64,000 nt of DNA from Sphingomonas hylomeconis (GTDB taxonomy: Bacteria > Pseudomonadota > Alphaproteobacteria > Sphingomonadales > Sphingomonadaceae), in the NCBI RefSeq assembly GCF_025370105.1, contig NZ_JANQBK010000004.1:422701-486700 (forward strand), read 5' to 3'. The notes below the pieces were generated by a model, which searched no databases, was not told the origin of the DNA, and saw only the letters and a program-made list of their open reading frames with translations. The translations under genes and the position numbers were made by a program. Positions 7,870-16,115 of this stretch are shown here, one piece after another (the stretch's first letter is position 1; the number at the start of each line of letters is the position of its first letter).

Positions 7870-9270
7870 TCAGGCGGACGGAACCGCGCGCTCGGCGATA
7901 TAGGCGGTGACCGCCGCGAACGTGCCGGGCAGGCTGGCATAGCGCTCCTCGCGGTCGAACAAATCGCCGACCCGCGCCGGGAGCGCCGGGCGCATGCCGG
8001 TGGCGCGCTCGACCGCATCGTCGAACTTGGCCGGGTGTGCGGTGGCCAGCGTGACGATCGGCACATCCTTGAGGTCTGCCCGCCGCGCTGCGGCGAGGCC
8101 GATCGCGGTGTGCGGATCGATCACCTGGCCGGCGCCCTCGCACGCCCAGCGCATCGCCATCGCCATGTCGTCGAGATCGATGCGGTCGCTGCGCAACAGC
8201 CCGGCGGCGCCGCTTTGCTGGGCATTGGTCAGCCGCATCGCCTTGGACGCCTCGAAGCCCTGCATCTGTGCCGCCAAAGCTGCGCCGTCGCGGCCGCCGA
8301 GATCGAACAGCAGGCGTTCGAAGTTGCTCGACACCTGGATATCCATCGACGGCGAAGGCGTCGGGACGACGGAGCCTTGCGAATAGTCGCCCTGCGATAG
8401 CGCGCGGTGCAGGATGTCGTTGACGTTGGTCGCGACGATCAGCTTGGCGACCGGCAGGCCCATCTTCGCGGCGACATAACCGGCGAATACGTCGCCGAAA
8501 TTGCCCGTCGGCACGGAGAAGGCGACCGGTCGCTCGGGCGCACCCAATCGCACCGCGGCGTAAAAATAATAGACGATCTGCGCCATCAGCCGCGCCCAGT
8601 TGATCGAATTGACCGCCGACAGCGCGAACGTGCCGCTGAACTCCGGCGAATTGAACATTGCCTTCACCAAAGCCTGGCAATCGTCGAAGCTTGCGCCTTC
8701 CAGCGCGATATTGTGGATGTTGGGCGCGAGTACCGTGGTCATCTGGCGCCGCTGGACGTCGGACACGCGGCCCTTGGGGTGGAGCATGAACACGTCGACC
8801 CCGGCGCGTCCCGCCAGCGCGTCGATCGCCGCCGAGCCGGTATCCCCCGAGGTCGCGCCAACCACCGTGACCTGCTTGTCGCTGCCGGACAGAAAACGTT
8901 CGAACAACAGGCCGAGCAATTGTAGTGCGACGTCCTTGAACGCGAGCGTCGGGCCGTGGAACAGTTCGAGCAGCCAGTGCTGGCCATCGAGCTGGACCAG
9001 CGGCGTGACCGCGGCATGGCTGAAGCGGCCATAGGCCTGCTCGCACAGCGCCTTGAGGTCGTCGCGGCCGAGCGTGCCCTCGACGAACGGCGCCATCACT
9101 TCGACGGCGGTGTCGACATAGGAAAGCCCGCGCATCGCCGCGATCTGCTCGGGCGAGAAAGTCGGCCAGGTTTCAGGCAGATACAGCCCGCCATCGCTGG
9201 CGAGGCCGGCCAGGGTGACCTGCCGGAAGTCGAGGACGGGCGCGGTGCCGCGGGTCGAGATATAGCGCAT
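7870..9270 (-). CDS. thrC: Threonine synthase
   Basis: 466 aa. The PLP enzyme converts O-phosphohomoserine to threonine. The start MRYISTRG is typical of the family. The PLP-binding lysine is K112 in HGPTLAFKDVALQ. The phosphate-binding Ser/Gly-rich loop VGATSGDTGSAAID and the motif GNFGDVFAGY are also visible. The long bacterial/fungal-type length fits. Downstream by 8 bases is a methyltransferase; upstream is SURF1, 134 bases away with a palindromic repeat between. Co-location with the cytochrome oxidase assembly genes is a common alphaproteobacterial arrangement and does not imply a shared function. Confidence 0.95.
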   Translation of the reverse strand: MRYISTRGTAPVLDFRQVTLAGLASDGGLYLPETWPTFSPEQIAAMRGLSYVDTAVEVMAPFVEGTLGRDDLKALCEQAYGRFSHAAVTPLVQLDGQHWLLELFHGPTLAFKDVALQLLGLLFERFLSGSDKQVTVVGATSGDTGSAAIDALAGRAGVDVFMLHPKGRVSDVQRRQMTTVLAPNIHNIALEGASFDDCQALVKAMFNSPEFSGTFALSAVNSINWARLMAQIVYYFYAAVRLGAPERPVAFSVPTGNFGDVFAGYVAAKMGLPVAKLIVATNVNDILHRALSQGDYSQGSVVPTPSPSMDIQVSSNFERLLFDLGGRDGAALAAQMQGFEASKAMRLTNAQQSGAAGLLRSDRIDLDDMAMAMRWACEGAGQVIDPHTAIGLAAARRADLKDVPIVTLATAHPAKFDDAVERATGMRPALPARVGDLFDREERYASLPGTFAAVTAYIAERAVPSA

Positions 9271-9326
9271 CGCTCGCGCCTAGCGGGAGGGGGGCGTCGG
9301 GGCAACCACAAGCCCACCCCACGACC

Positions 9327-9410
9327 CGTCATCCTGACGAAGGTCAGGATCCATTCCACCGCTCGGACGACCGCCCATAGGGCGCGATGGATCCTGAATC
9401 GCGTTCAGGA
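9327..9410. repeat. Palindromic element, family 1, at the SURF1 3' end
   Basis: Two small hairpins, cctgac-gaag-gtcagg (9333-9348) and tcctgaa-tcgcg-ttcagga (9391-9409), are joined by inverted TCAGGATCCAT / ATGGATCCTGA segments. The layout matches the other family 1 elements but the sequence is a CCTGA variant. The SURF1 stop codon (9405-9407) falls inside the right-hand hairpin. Confidence 0.7.
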
Positions 9411-10046
9411 GGACGGAGATGGGGGTGGGGGTGATGCCATGCGGCGCCGCACCGCGATCGTGTAGATGATCCCGGCAATGCCGGCGAACAGGAACCATTG
9501 CACCGCATAAGCGAGGTGGTTGTTGGGCACCGAGGACAGGTCGGGCACCGGATTGGCGGCGAGGCCGCCGACCGGCGTTTCGGCCACCAGCATCAGCGTC
9601 TTGGGCCGCGCCATGCCGATCAGCGACAGGATCAGCGGCTGATCGTCCGGCGCATGGCTGATATAGCCGCGGACCGTGCCGCCGTTCCAGGCCGGCTTGC
9701 CGCCGGGCTGCGGCGACAGGCCGAGCTGGACGATCATGCCCGGCTCTTCCGCGCCGCTGCGGCACTGCGCGATCTGCCGCCAGCCGGTGCCGCCGGCGGC
9801 ATCGCGGCCGGAGCGCTGGCGCCAGCCGAGCGGCGCGAGGCAGCGGCCGACGGCCTTGCGGAACAGCAGGGCATCATCGATCGGCACCGACGGAAAGGCG
9901 ATTTCGGGCCGGGTGATGTTCGCGGCATATTGCGCGATCATCTTTTCCTTCTCGGCCTTGCGCTGCAATTGCCAGACGCCGAGCGCGATCATGATGGCAA
10001 TGGCCAGGCCGACGACGATCGTCGGGATGACGGGCAGGCGCTTCAT
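9405..10046 (-). CDS. surf1: SURF1 family cytochrome oxidase assembly protein
   Basis: 213 aa. SURF1/Shy1 proteins are inner-membrane factors that help insert heme a into cytochrome oxidase subunit I. An N-terminal membrane helix (PVIPTIVVGLAIAIMIALGVWQLQRK) and a C-terminal helix (YAVQWFLFAGIAGIIYTIAV) flank a periplasmic domain, the classic topology. The motifs GVWQLQRKAEK near the start and NNHLAYAVQWF near the end are family hallmarks. Its ATG overlaps the DUF983 stop (ATGA). The last residues, ASPPPPSPSS, and the stop come from the edge of a palindromic repeat, so the C-terminus has probably been remodelled. It ends the oxidase cluster before thrC. Confidence 0.9.
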   Translation of the reverse strand: MKRLPVIPTIVVGLAIAIMIALGVWQLQRKAEKEKMIAQYAANITRPEIAFPSVPIDDALLFRKAVGRCLAPLGWRQRSGRDAAGGTGWRQIAQCRSGAEEPGMIVQLGLSPQPGGKPAWNGGTVRGYISHAPDDQPLILSLIGMARPKTLMLVAETPVGGLAANPVPDLSSVPNNHLAYAVQWFLFAGIAGIIYTIAVRRRMASPPPPSPSS

Positions 10047-10441
10047 GGCTCACCCGCGGGCGGATCGATCACCACACGACCCTCGCGGGCGGCGTTGCGA
10101 TATTCCGCGGCGATCAGCGCGCCCTTGGCCGCGCGCAGGGAGAGCACGACGCCGGCGGCGGTGACCGGGATCCAGATCAACATGTGCAGCCAGAGCGGCG
10201 GGTGCCAGGTCAGCTCCAGCGTGATCGCCATCGCCGTCACGATCGCACCGAGGATCAGCGTGAGGAACGCCGCCGGGCCGTCGCCCACGTTGAAGGTGGT
10301 GAAATCGAGCCCGCAGGCGCCGCATTTCGGCGCGAAGCTTGCCAGGCCGTCGAACAAGGTCTTGGCGGCGCAGCGCGGGCACAGGCCGCCGAGCGCGACC
10401 GCGACGGGCGTGGGCGCGCCCGCCGGGGTCGGCTCGGGCAC
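10043..10441 (-). CDS. DUF983 family membrane protein with zinc-ribbon-like cysteines
   Basis: About 132 aa. DUF983 proteins are small inner-membrane proteins often encoded in alphaproteobacterial cytochrome oxidase clusters; their role is not established. An N-terminal CPRC...CGAC pair suggests a zinc ribbon, followed by two hydrophobic segments (FLTLILGAIVTAMAITLEL and LWLHMLIWIPVTAAGVVLSL). The start is uncertain: GTG at 10441 lies 2 bases after the subunit III stop; a TTG at 10447 overlaps it. No ATG is available upstream of the cysteines. It overlaps surf1 by 4 bases, so it is translated within the oxidase operon. Confidence 0.82.
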   Translation of the reverse strand: MPEPTPAGAPTPVAVALGGLCPRCAAKTLFDGLASFAPKCGACGLDFTTFNVGDGPAAFLTLILGAIVTAMAITLELTWHPPLWLHMLIWIPVTAAGVVLSLRAAKGALIAAEYRNAAREGRVVIDPPAGEP

Positions 10442-10443
10442 GG

Positions 10444-11367
10444 TCAACCGCCGTGGACCGGTGCGCCCCAGCCGCCCCAGACATAGACGGTGACGAAGAG
10501 GAACAGCCACACCACGTCGACGAAATGCCAGTACCAGGCAGCGGCTTCGAAGCCGAAATGCTGCTTGGGCGTGAAATCACCCTTATAGGCGCGGACCAGG
10601 CAGACGATCAGGAAGATCGTGCCGATCAGGACGTGGAAGCCGTGGAAGCCGGTCGCCATGAAGAAGGCGGCGCCATAGTTGATCCCCTTGAACGGGAACG
10701 GCGCGTGCATGTATTCATAGGCCTGGATCGAGCTGAACAGCAGGCCGAGCAGGATCGTGATCCACAGGCCCTTGAGCACGCCATCGCGGTTGCCGACGCC
10801 GATCGCGCCCCACACACCGGTCTTCTCGCCACCGCGCTGACCGTGGATCAGTGCGTGATGCGCCCAGGTGACGGTGGTGCCGGAGAGCAGCAAGATCAGC
10901 GTGTTGAGCAAGGGCAGCTCGAACGCGTTGATCACTTCCAGGCCCTTGGGCGGCCAGGTCGCGGCGCCGGCGGCGGCATCGGCGATCAGGCCGGGCACGC
11001 CTTCGATCAGCTCGACCGGCGCGGGGAACAGCGAGAAATCGAAGAACGCCCAGAACCAGCCGACGAAGAACATCACTTCGGAGGCGATGAACAGGATCAT
11101 GCCGTAGCGCAGATGGAGCTGCACCACCGGCGTGTGATCGCCGGCATGCGCTTCCTTGATCACGTTGCCCCACCAGCAGAACATCGTGACGAGTACGCCG
11201 AGCAGGCCGAGGAAGAAGACGATACCGCCGCCATTGGGCTTGTCGACATGGCCGCCATGCATCCACATGATCCCGCCGATCGCCATCGCCAGCGCCGAGA
11301 ACGAGCCGATGATCGGCCACGGATCGGGGCTCAGAATATGATAATCGTGGTTCTTGGCGCCGGCCAT
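10444..11367 (-). CDS. ctaE: Cytochrome c oxidase subunit III
   Basis: 307 aa, about seven transmembrane helices. This core subunit of the aa3-type oxidase binds lipids and stabilises proton pumping. Family signatures include the start AKNHDYHILSPDPWPI, GWFWAFFDFSLFPA, and the C-terminal GFHGFHVLIGTIFL and WYWHFVDVVWLFLFV, which carry the conserved His and Glu positions. It lies downstream of ctaG with a 33-base gap and upstream of DUF983, in the usual alphaproteobacterial order. Length is normal. Confidence 0.96.
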   Translation of the reverse strand: MAGAKNHDYHILSPDPWPIIGSFSALAMAIGGIMWMHGGHVDKPNGGGIVFFLGLLGVLVTMFCWWGNVIKEAHAGDHTPVVQLHLRYGMILFIASEVMFFVGWFWAFFDFSLFPAPVELIEGVPGLIADAAAGAATWPPKGLEVINAFELPLLNTLILLLSGTTVTWAHHALIHGQRGGEKTGVWGAIGVGNRDGVLKGLWITILLGLLFSSIQAYEYMHAPFPFKGINYGAAFFMATGFHGFHVLIGTIFLIVCLVRAYKGDFTPKQHFGFEAAAWYWHFVDVVWLFLFVTVYVWGGWGAPVHGG

Positions 11368-11400
11368 GATCGGTCCCTCTGCTATTCTTTGGAAGTCGCT

Positions 11401-11952
11401 CTAGCTGGCTGCTTTCGCAGAATCCACCGTCTTGGGCCGGTAAAACGTATAGCTGAGCGTGATCGTTCTGATATCGCGCGCGTCCTCGTCGTCGAGGATC
11501 TTGGGATCGACGAAGAAGATCACCGGCATGCGCACCGTCTCGCCGGGTTGCAGCGTCTGCTGCGTGAAGCAGAAGCACTGAATCTTGGTGAAATATTTGC
11601 CCGCCTGCGCCGGCGTGACATTGTAGGTCGCCATGCCCGTCACCGGCTCGCTGCTGGTGTTGGTGGCGGTGAAGAAGGCCATGTCGCGGCCGCCGATATC
11701 GATCGTTTCGGACGGATTTTCGGGCGCGAACTTCCACGGCAGCTTGGGATCGACATTGGCATCGAAATCGATGCGGATCTGGTTGGCGGTGGCGCCGGGC
11801 GCGACCAGCCCGCGCTGCGTGGTGCCGTTAAGGCCGGTCGCCTCGCAAAACAGGCGGTAGAGCGGGATGCTGGCCCAGGCGAGGCCGGTCATGAAGCAGA
11901 TGCCGAGCACGGCGAGCAGCGCCGTCCGCGTCGGGCCGCTCATCGCGCGCAT
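11401..11952 (-). CDS. ctaG: Cytochrome c oxidase assembly protein CtaG (Cox11 family)
   Basis: 183 aa. Cox11 proteins deliver copper to the CuB site of subunit I. One N-terminal membrane anchor (TALLAVLGICFMTGLAWASIPLYRLFC) precedes a periplasmic beta domain with the copper-binding motif CFCFTQQTL near residue 110. The juxtamembrane segment FCEATGLNGTTQ is highly characteristic. I start at ATG 11952 because it overlaps the stop of the preceding 48-aa gene (TGATG), indicating coupled translation; an internal ATG at 11943 is the alternative. It is followed by ctaE. Confidence 0.94.
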   Translation of the reverse strand: MRAMSGPTRTALLAVLGICFMTGLAWASIPLYRLFCEATGLNGTTQRGLVAPGATANQIRIDFDANVDPKLPWKFAPENPSETIDIGGRDMAFFTATNTSSEPVTGMATYNVTPAQAGKYFTKIQCFCFTQQTLQPGETVRMPVIFFVDPKILDDEDARDIRTITLSYTFYRPKTVDSAKAAS

Positions 11953-12098
11953 CAATGCGGCATCCCCGCCTTGATCTTGGCGATGCTGATCGCAAACACC
12001 AGGATCACGAACGCGCCGAGGATCAGCGCCATGACGGTGGCGCGGCTGCGCTGGCGGGCGCGGATCAGCTCGTCATGGTTAGGGGTCGGGTCTTGCAT
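11952..12098 (-). CDS. 48-aa single-span membrane protein in the oxidase cluster
   Basis: 48 aa, starting with ATG at 12098, five bases after the ctaB stop, and ending in TGATG overlap with ctaG. A short charged N-terminus (DELIRARQRSRA) is followed by one strong transmembrane helix, VMALILGAFVILVFAISIAKI. Small proteins of this size and topology sit between ctaB and ctaG in many alphaproteobacteria and are annotated as CoxF-like or hypothetical. Position and coupling argue that it is real and involved in oxidase assembly, but this is inferred from context. Confidence 0.75.
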   Translation of the reverse strand: MQDPTPNHDELIRARQRSRATVMALILGAFVILVFAISIAKIKAGMPH

Positions 12099-12103
12099 GG
12101 CGG

Positions 12104-12997
12104 TCAAATCCAGCGGTCGACGACGAGCGCGCCGAAGATGATGAACAGGTACAGGATCGAATAAGCGAACAGGCGCTTTTCGGGGCGCATCGTATCGCCG
12201 GGCTGCGTGCTTCGCGTCGCGACCTGCACGACCATCGCGGCGAACACCGCGGTGGTGATGATCGCGACCCAGCCATAAAGCGCGCCGGTCAGGCCGAGCG
12301 CCCAGGGTGCGATCGCGGCGATCGCCATCGGAATCGTGTAGAGCCCGATCTGCGTGCGCGTGCTGCGCTCGCCGGCGACGACCGGCAGCATCGGCACGCC
12401 GGCGGCGGCGTAATCGGTCTTCATGAACAGGGCCAGCGCCCAGAAATGCGGCGGCGTCCACAGGAAGACGAGCGTGAAGAGCAGGATCGGCAGCGTGGCG
12501 ACATCGCCGGTCGCCGCGGCCCAGCCGATCAACGGCGGGAAGGCACCCGCGGCACCGCCGATGACGATGTTCTGCGGCGTGCGGCGCTTGAGCCACACGG
12601 TATAGACCAGCACGTAGAACAAGATCGACACGGCGAGGATGGCGGCGGCGACGAGATTGTTGGCGAGCCCCATCAGGATCACCGAAAAGGCGCCAAGCCC
12701 GACACCGAAATGCAGTGCCGAGCCGCGCTCCATCCGCCCGGCGGGCAGCGGGCGGCCCTGCGTGCGCTTCATCTTGCCGTCGAGATCCGCCTCATACCAT
12801 TGGTTGAGCGCGCCGGCCGCACCGGCGCCTAGCGCGATGCACAAGATTGCGGTGAAGCCGAGCACGGGATCGATCGACACCGGCGCGACGAGCATCCCGC
12901 ACAGCCCGGTAAAGACGACCAGCGTCATCACGCGCGGCTTGGTCAGCGCAAGGAAGTCGCGCCAGTCGGCGGGAAGCGGGAGAGTCGCGGCGGTCAT
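12104..12997 (-). CDS. ctaB: Protoheme IX farnesyltransferase (heme O synthase)
   Basis: 297 aa, polytopic UbiA-superfamily prenyltransferase. It attaches a farnesyl group to heme b, giving heme O, the precursor of heme A for aa3 oxidase. The first Asp-rich site is [15 protein letters not shown] and the conserved loop [19 protein letters not shown] is present; the second Asp region is near [12 protein letters not shown] at 12997 gives the usual short N-terminus ([15 protein letters not shown]); the longer open frame runs into a palindromic repeat and is unlikely. A TATAGC box lies about 11 bases upstream. Downstream genes are tightly spaced. Confidence 0.95.
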   Translation of the reverse strand: MTAATLPLPADWRDFLALTKPRVMTLVVFTGLCGMLVAPVSIDPVLGFTAILCIALGAGAAGALNQWYEADLDGKMKRTQGRPLPAGRMERGSALHFGVGLGAFSVILMGLANNLVAAAILAVSILFYVLVYTVWLKRRTPQNIVIGGAAGAFPPLIGWAAATGDVATLPILLFTLVFLWTPPHFWALALFMKTDYAAAGVPMLPVVAGERSTRTQIGLYTIPMAIAAIAPWALGLTGALYGWVAIITTAVFAAMVVQVATRSTQPGDTMRPEKRLFAYSILYLFIIFGALVVDRWI

Positions 12998-13007
12998 GGT
13001 TGCAGGC

Positions 13008-13013
13008 GCTATA
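13008..13013 (-). promoter_or_regulatory. Possible -10 box before ctaB
   Basis: On the minus strand TATAGC lies 10 bases before the ctaB ATG, which would place transcription start within a few bases of the start codon. No convincing -35 is seen at 17 bases. The same TATAG box just before start codons occurs upstream of ispG and the flippase gene in this window. Confidence 0.35.
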
Positions 13014-13053
13014 GGCGCTTGCGGGGCTCGGGGAAAGCTCTCGTCATCCCCTG

Positions 13054-13163
13054 CCGTCATCCCGGACTTGGTCCGGGATCCAAGGTGCCGCACCGGCGAC
13101 GCTCACGCCTCTATTCCCATTCCTAGCCGCCCGTTGGATCCCGGACCAAGTCCGGGATGACGG
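13054..13163. repeat. Palindromic element, family 1, perfect 30-bp inverted repeat
   Basis: The arms 13054-13083 and 13134-13163 are exact 30-base reverse complements (CCGTCATCCCGGACTTGGTC... and its complement) around a 50-base centre. Each arm also folds on itself (CCCGGAC/GTCCGGG). It fills the space between the downstream amidohydrolase stop (13189) and ctaB. Confidence 0.9.
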
Positions 13164-13188
13164 CAAAGGAGGGGGCACTGCCCAGTCT

Positions 13189-14496
13189 CTAGCGGCTATA
13201 CGCCTTGGGCAATGCGCCTTCCTGCGGCACGCTGTAGCGATCGCGCAGTTCGATCTGGCGCGAGCGCATTGGTTGCGCCAGCCCGTCGATATAGACGGCG
13301 AGCGGCGCGGAGGCGAGTTCGAGCGGATCGCCATCCCAGATCACCACGTCGGCGCGGCGGCCCGGGCGCAGGCTGCCAATGTCGCCGTCCATGCCCAGCG
13401 CCTGGGCTGGTTTCGAGGTGATCGTGGCGAACGCCTGGCCCCAGTTCAGTCCGGTGGAGCCCGGCACGCGCGCGATCGCCACCAGATTGCCGGCATATTG
13501 CTTCAGCACATGCTCGCCCGGGGCGGTGTTGGCGCCGACCGTGGAGATGGCGGTCACCACGCCGGCCGCGGTCATCCGGCCGACATTCGACTCGGTCGCC
13601 GCCAGCGCCTCGAAGCTGGCGGGCAGATCGGCCAGCGCCGCGGCGATGACCGGCACGCGCGCGGCGGCGATCTCGGGCGCGACCATCCAGCCTTCGCGCA
13701 CGCCGACCAGCACCAGTTTCAGCGCCGGATACTGCTTCTTGAGCGCGAGCACCGAGCGGATATCGCTGGCGCGCTCGACATGGACGAAGAGCGGCATCGT
13801 GCCGTCGAGCACCGGCAACAAGGCCTGGGCATCGCCGCGCTTGACCAAAGACGCCTGCTCGCGCCCGCCGAAGCCGGCGGGATTGCGGCGATAGTCCTGC
13901 GCCTGGGCCAGCGCATCGTGCAGCATGGCATAGGCGGCGGGGCGGCTGCCGCCGGCGTCGCTCGCCCCATCCTCGCCCAATTCCACGTACTGGAAGGCGC
14001 GGGCGCGGGTGATCGGATCGGCATCGGCGCCGAGATCGATCACTGCGCCACGCCCGGCGAAGATCGACTGGCCAGTGGACGGCGACACCAGGGCGCGCGT
14101 GATGCCGCCGGCGCGCTCGTTGCCGATCGCCACCGCTTGCGGGTTGATCGCCGGCGCGATGTCGATCGAGGCATTGAACGGCGAGGTGCGCGCGCTGGCA
14201 TCATTGCTTTCGCGGATACCCTCGGCATCGACCAGGCCGAGATTGGTGAAGCCGGCGACCATCCCCGCGGCGACCCATTTGCCGGTCGCGTCGATCACCG
14301 TCGCGCCGGCCGGCACGGCAATGCCCGCGCCAGCGGCGACGATGCGGCCATCGCGCATCACCACGGTGCCGTGGTCGATCGGCTGCGATCCATCGCCGAT
14401 CGCCACCGTGCCGCCGGTGATGGCGACGGTCTGCGCCATGGCGGGCGTGGCAAGGACGGCGGCGAGCGCGCTCAGCGAGTGCAGGACGGCCTTCAT
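13189..14496 (-). CDS. Secreted amidohydrolase, second of a pair
   Basis: 435 aa. It has an N-terminal signal peptide (LHSLSALAAVLATPAMA) and an amidohydrolase-superfamily composite domain: ITGGTVAIGDG, VVMRDGRIVAAGAGI, GKWVAAGMVAGFTNLGL, and the C-terminal TSKPAQALGMDGDIGSLRPGRRADVVIWDGDPLE. The usual HxH metal motif after the first strand is replaced by FTNLG, so the metal site is partly degenerate compared with the upstream gene. Its ATG overlaps the upstream stop (ATGA). The pair probably hydrolyses a cyclic amide or peptide-like substrate in the periplasm; the substrate is unknown. They interrupt the oxidase gene cluster. Confidence 0.85.
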   Translation of the reverse strand: MKAVLHSLSALAAVLATPAMAQTVAITGGTVAIGDGSQPIDHGTVVMRDGRIVAAGAGIAVPAGATVIDATGKWVAAGMVAGFTNLGLVDAEGIRESNDASARTSPFNASIDIAPAINPQAVAIGNERAGGITRALVSPSTGQSIFAGRGAVIDLGADADPITRARAFQYVELGEDGASDAGGSRPAAYAMLHDALAQAQDYRRNPAGFGGREQASLVKRGDAQALLPVLDGTMPLFVHVERASDIRSVLALKKQYPALKLVLVGVREGWMVAPEIAAARVPVIAAALADLPASFEALAATESNVGRMTAAGVVTAISTVGANTAPGEHVLKQYAGNLVAIARVPGSTGLNWGQAFATITSKPAQALGMDGDIGSLRPGRRADVVIWDGDPLELASAPLAVYIDGLAQPMRSRQIELRDRYSVPQEGALPKAYSR

Positions 14497-15917
14497 TTCA
14501 CGTCTCCCGCGCCCGGCTGGCCAAGTTCGAAATCGGAGACCGGTCGCAGCCTCGGATTGGTCGCGTCGTAGAGCAGGGCGCCGTCGATCCAGACCTTTTC
14601 GGGTCGGGTGTAGACGCTCAGGGGATTGCCGTTCCACAGCACGATATCGGCCATCTTGCCGGGCTTGAGGCTGCCGGTACGATCGGCGATGCCGAGCGCG
14701 CGGGCCGGATTGATGCTCAGCCATTCCCAGGCCTCGGCATCGGGAATGTCGATCCCGGCGCGGCGCCCCGAGGCCTGCGCCTTGGCCACTTCCTGGTTTA
14801 AGCGCTGGATGCCATTCTCGTCGTCGGAATGGATCATGCCGCAGGCGCCGGCCTTTTGCAGCAGCGCGAGATTCTCGCCGATGCCGTCGAAGCTCTCCAT
14901 CTTGAAGCCGTACCAGTCGGCCCAAACGGCGGCGCAGGTATTGTTGGCCTTCAGGATATCGGCGATCTTGTACGCCTCGACCGCGTGGTGGAATGCGGTC
15001 ACGCGGTAGCCGAACTCCTTGGCCATATCCATGACGATGGCCATTTCGTCGGCGCGGTAGCAATGGTTCTGGACCAGGATCTCGCCGGCCAGCACGCCGC
15101 GCAGCGTGTCCATCGCGATATCGCGATCGGGCGCGTCGCCGCCGTCCTTCTCGTATTTGTCCCACTTCGCCTTGTACGAAACCGCCTTGGCCCAGGTCGC
15201 ACGATCGACCGCGACATTGCCCATGCGGGTCGCCGGCTTGGTGTTGCGGCTGCCATAGACGCGCTTGGGATTCTCGCCGCACGCCATCTTCAGGCCATAG
15301 GGTGCGCCGGGGAATTTCATGCCCTGCATGGTGCGGGCATAGACGTTCTTGAGCACGACCGAGCGCCCGCCGAACAGATTGGCCGAGCCGGGCAGGATCT
15401 GCAGCGTGGTGACGCCGCCATTGGCCAGCGCGCGGCCGAAGCCCGGATCCTGCGGCCACACGCTATGCTCGGCCCATACGTCCGCAGTGACCGGGGCGGT
15501 GGCTTCGTTGCCGTCGGAATTGGCCTGCACGCCGGGGCTCGGATAATCGCCCAGATGGCTGTGGATATCGATCACGCCGGGGGTAACCCATTTGCCGGTG
15601 CCGTCGATGACGGTCGCGTCGGCGGGGGCGTCGAGCGTCTGGCCGAGCTGGACGATCTTGCCGTCGGCGAACAGCACCGCGCCATTGTCGATCCGTCCGC
15701 CTTCGCCGTCATAGATGGTGACGTTGCGCACCAGCGTCGGCGCGCCGGGATAGACGCGGTAGGTGCTGGGGAAGGGGTCGTGAGCATAGCCTTTGCCGGC
15801 ACCGGGGGCTGGCTTGGACGAGGCGGACTTGGCGGGGGCGGATTGCCCTGCACAGGCCGCGAGAGCGAGCGCGCTGACGGCCGCCGTCAGGCTGCGAAAC
15901 TTGATATGATGCGTCAT
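14493..15917 (-). CDS. Amidohydrolase lipoprotein, first of a pair
   Basis: 474 aa. The N-terminus looks like a lipoprotein signal with lipobox LAACAGQ, so the enzyme is probably membrane-anchored in the periplasm. Amidohydrolase features are VIDGTGKWVTPGVIDIHSHLGDYPSPG with the HSH metal pair, QNHCYRADEM with a His, VTAFHHAVEAYKIAD, and HSDDENG as the likely catalytic aspartate region. The ending SINPARALGIADRTGSLKPGKMADIVLW is typical. Overlap of 4 bases with the next amidohydrolase suggests the two form a heteromer, a known arrangement in this family. ATG at 15917. Confidence 0.87.
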   Translation of the reverse strand: MTHHIKFRSLTAAVSALALAACAGQSAPAKSASSKPAPGAGKGYAHDPFPSTYRVYPGAPTLVRNVTIYDGEGGRIDNGAVLFADGKIVQLGQTLDAPADATVIDGTGKWVTPGVIDIHSHLGDYPSPGVQANSDGNEATAPVTADVWAEHSVWPQDPGFGRALANGGVTTLQILPGSANLFGGRSVVLKNVYARTMQGMKFPGAPYGLKMACGENPKRVYGSRNTKPATRMGNVAVDRATWAKAVSYKAKWDKYEKDGGDAPDRDIAMDTLRGVLAGEILVQNHCYRADEMAIVMDMAKEFGYRVTAFHHAVEAYKIADILKANNTCAAVWADWYGFKMESFDGIGENLALLQKAGACGMIHSDDENGIQRLNQEVAKAQASGRRAGIDIPDAEAWEWLSINPARALGIADRTGSLKPGKMADIVLWNGNPLSVYTRPEKVWIDGALLYDATNPRLRPVSDFELGQPGAGDVK

Positions 15918-16061
15918 CTGGCGACCCCCGTTTTCATGCAGTCTACGGAAAGAGGGGGGGCTTTCAAGCGGTTGCTTACGAACTTTCGCCGTAGTCTCTT
16001 TGCGGGCGCCGGGCGCTGTCCGGCGCGCCACAGGGTCGGCCTTCATCGCGGCCGGGGGCAT

Positions 16062-16091
16062 AAAAAAACGCCCCGGTTTTCACCGGGGCGT
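16062..16091 (-). terminator. Intrinsic terminator after ctaD
   Basis: Read on the minus strand, the stem ACGCCCCGG/CCGGGGCGT with a 6-base loop is followed by seven T residues. It begins about 25 bases after the ctaD stop. This separates ctaC-ctaD from the amidohydrolase and assembly genes. Confidence 0.9.
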
Positions 16092-16115
16092 CTTCGATAC
16101 CGGAAGCTGAAACGA

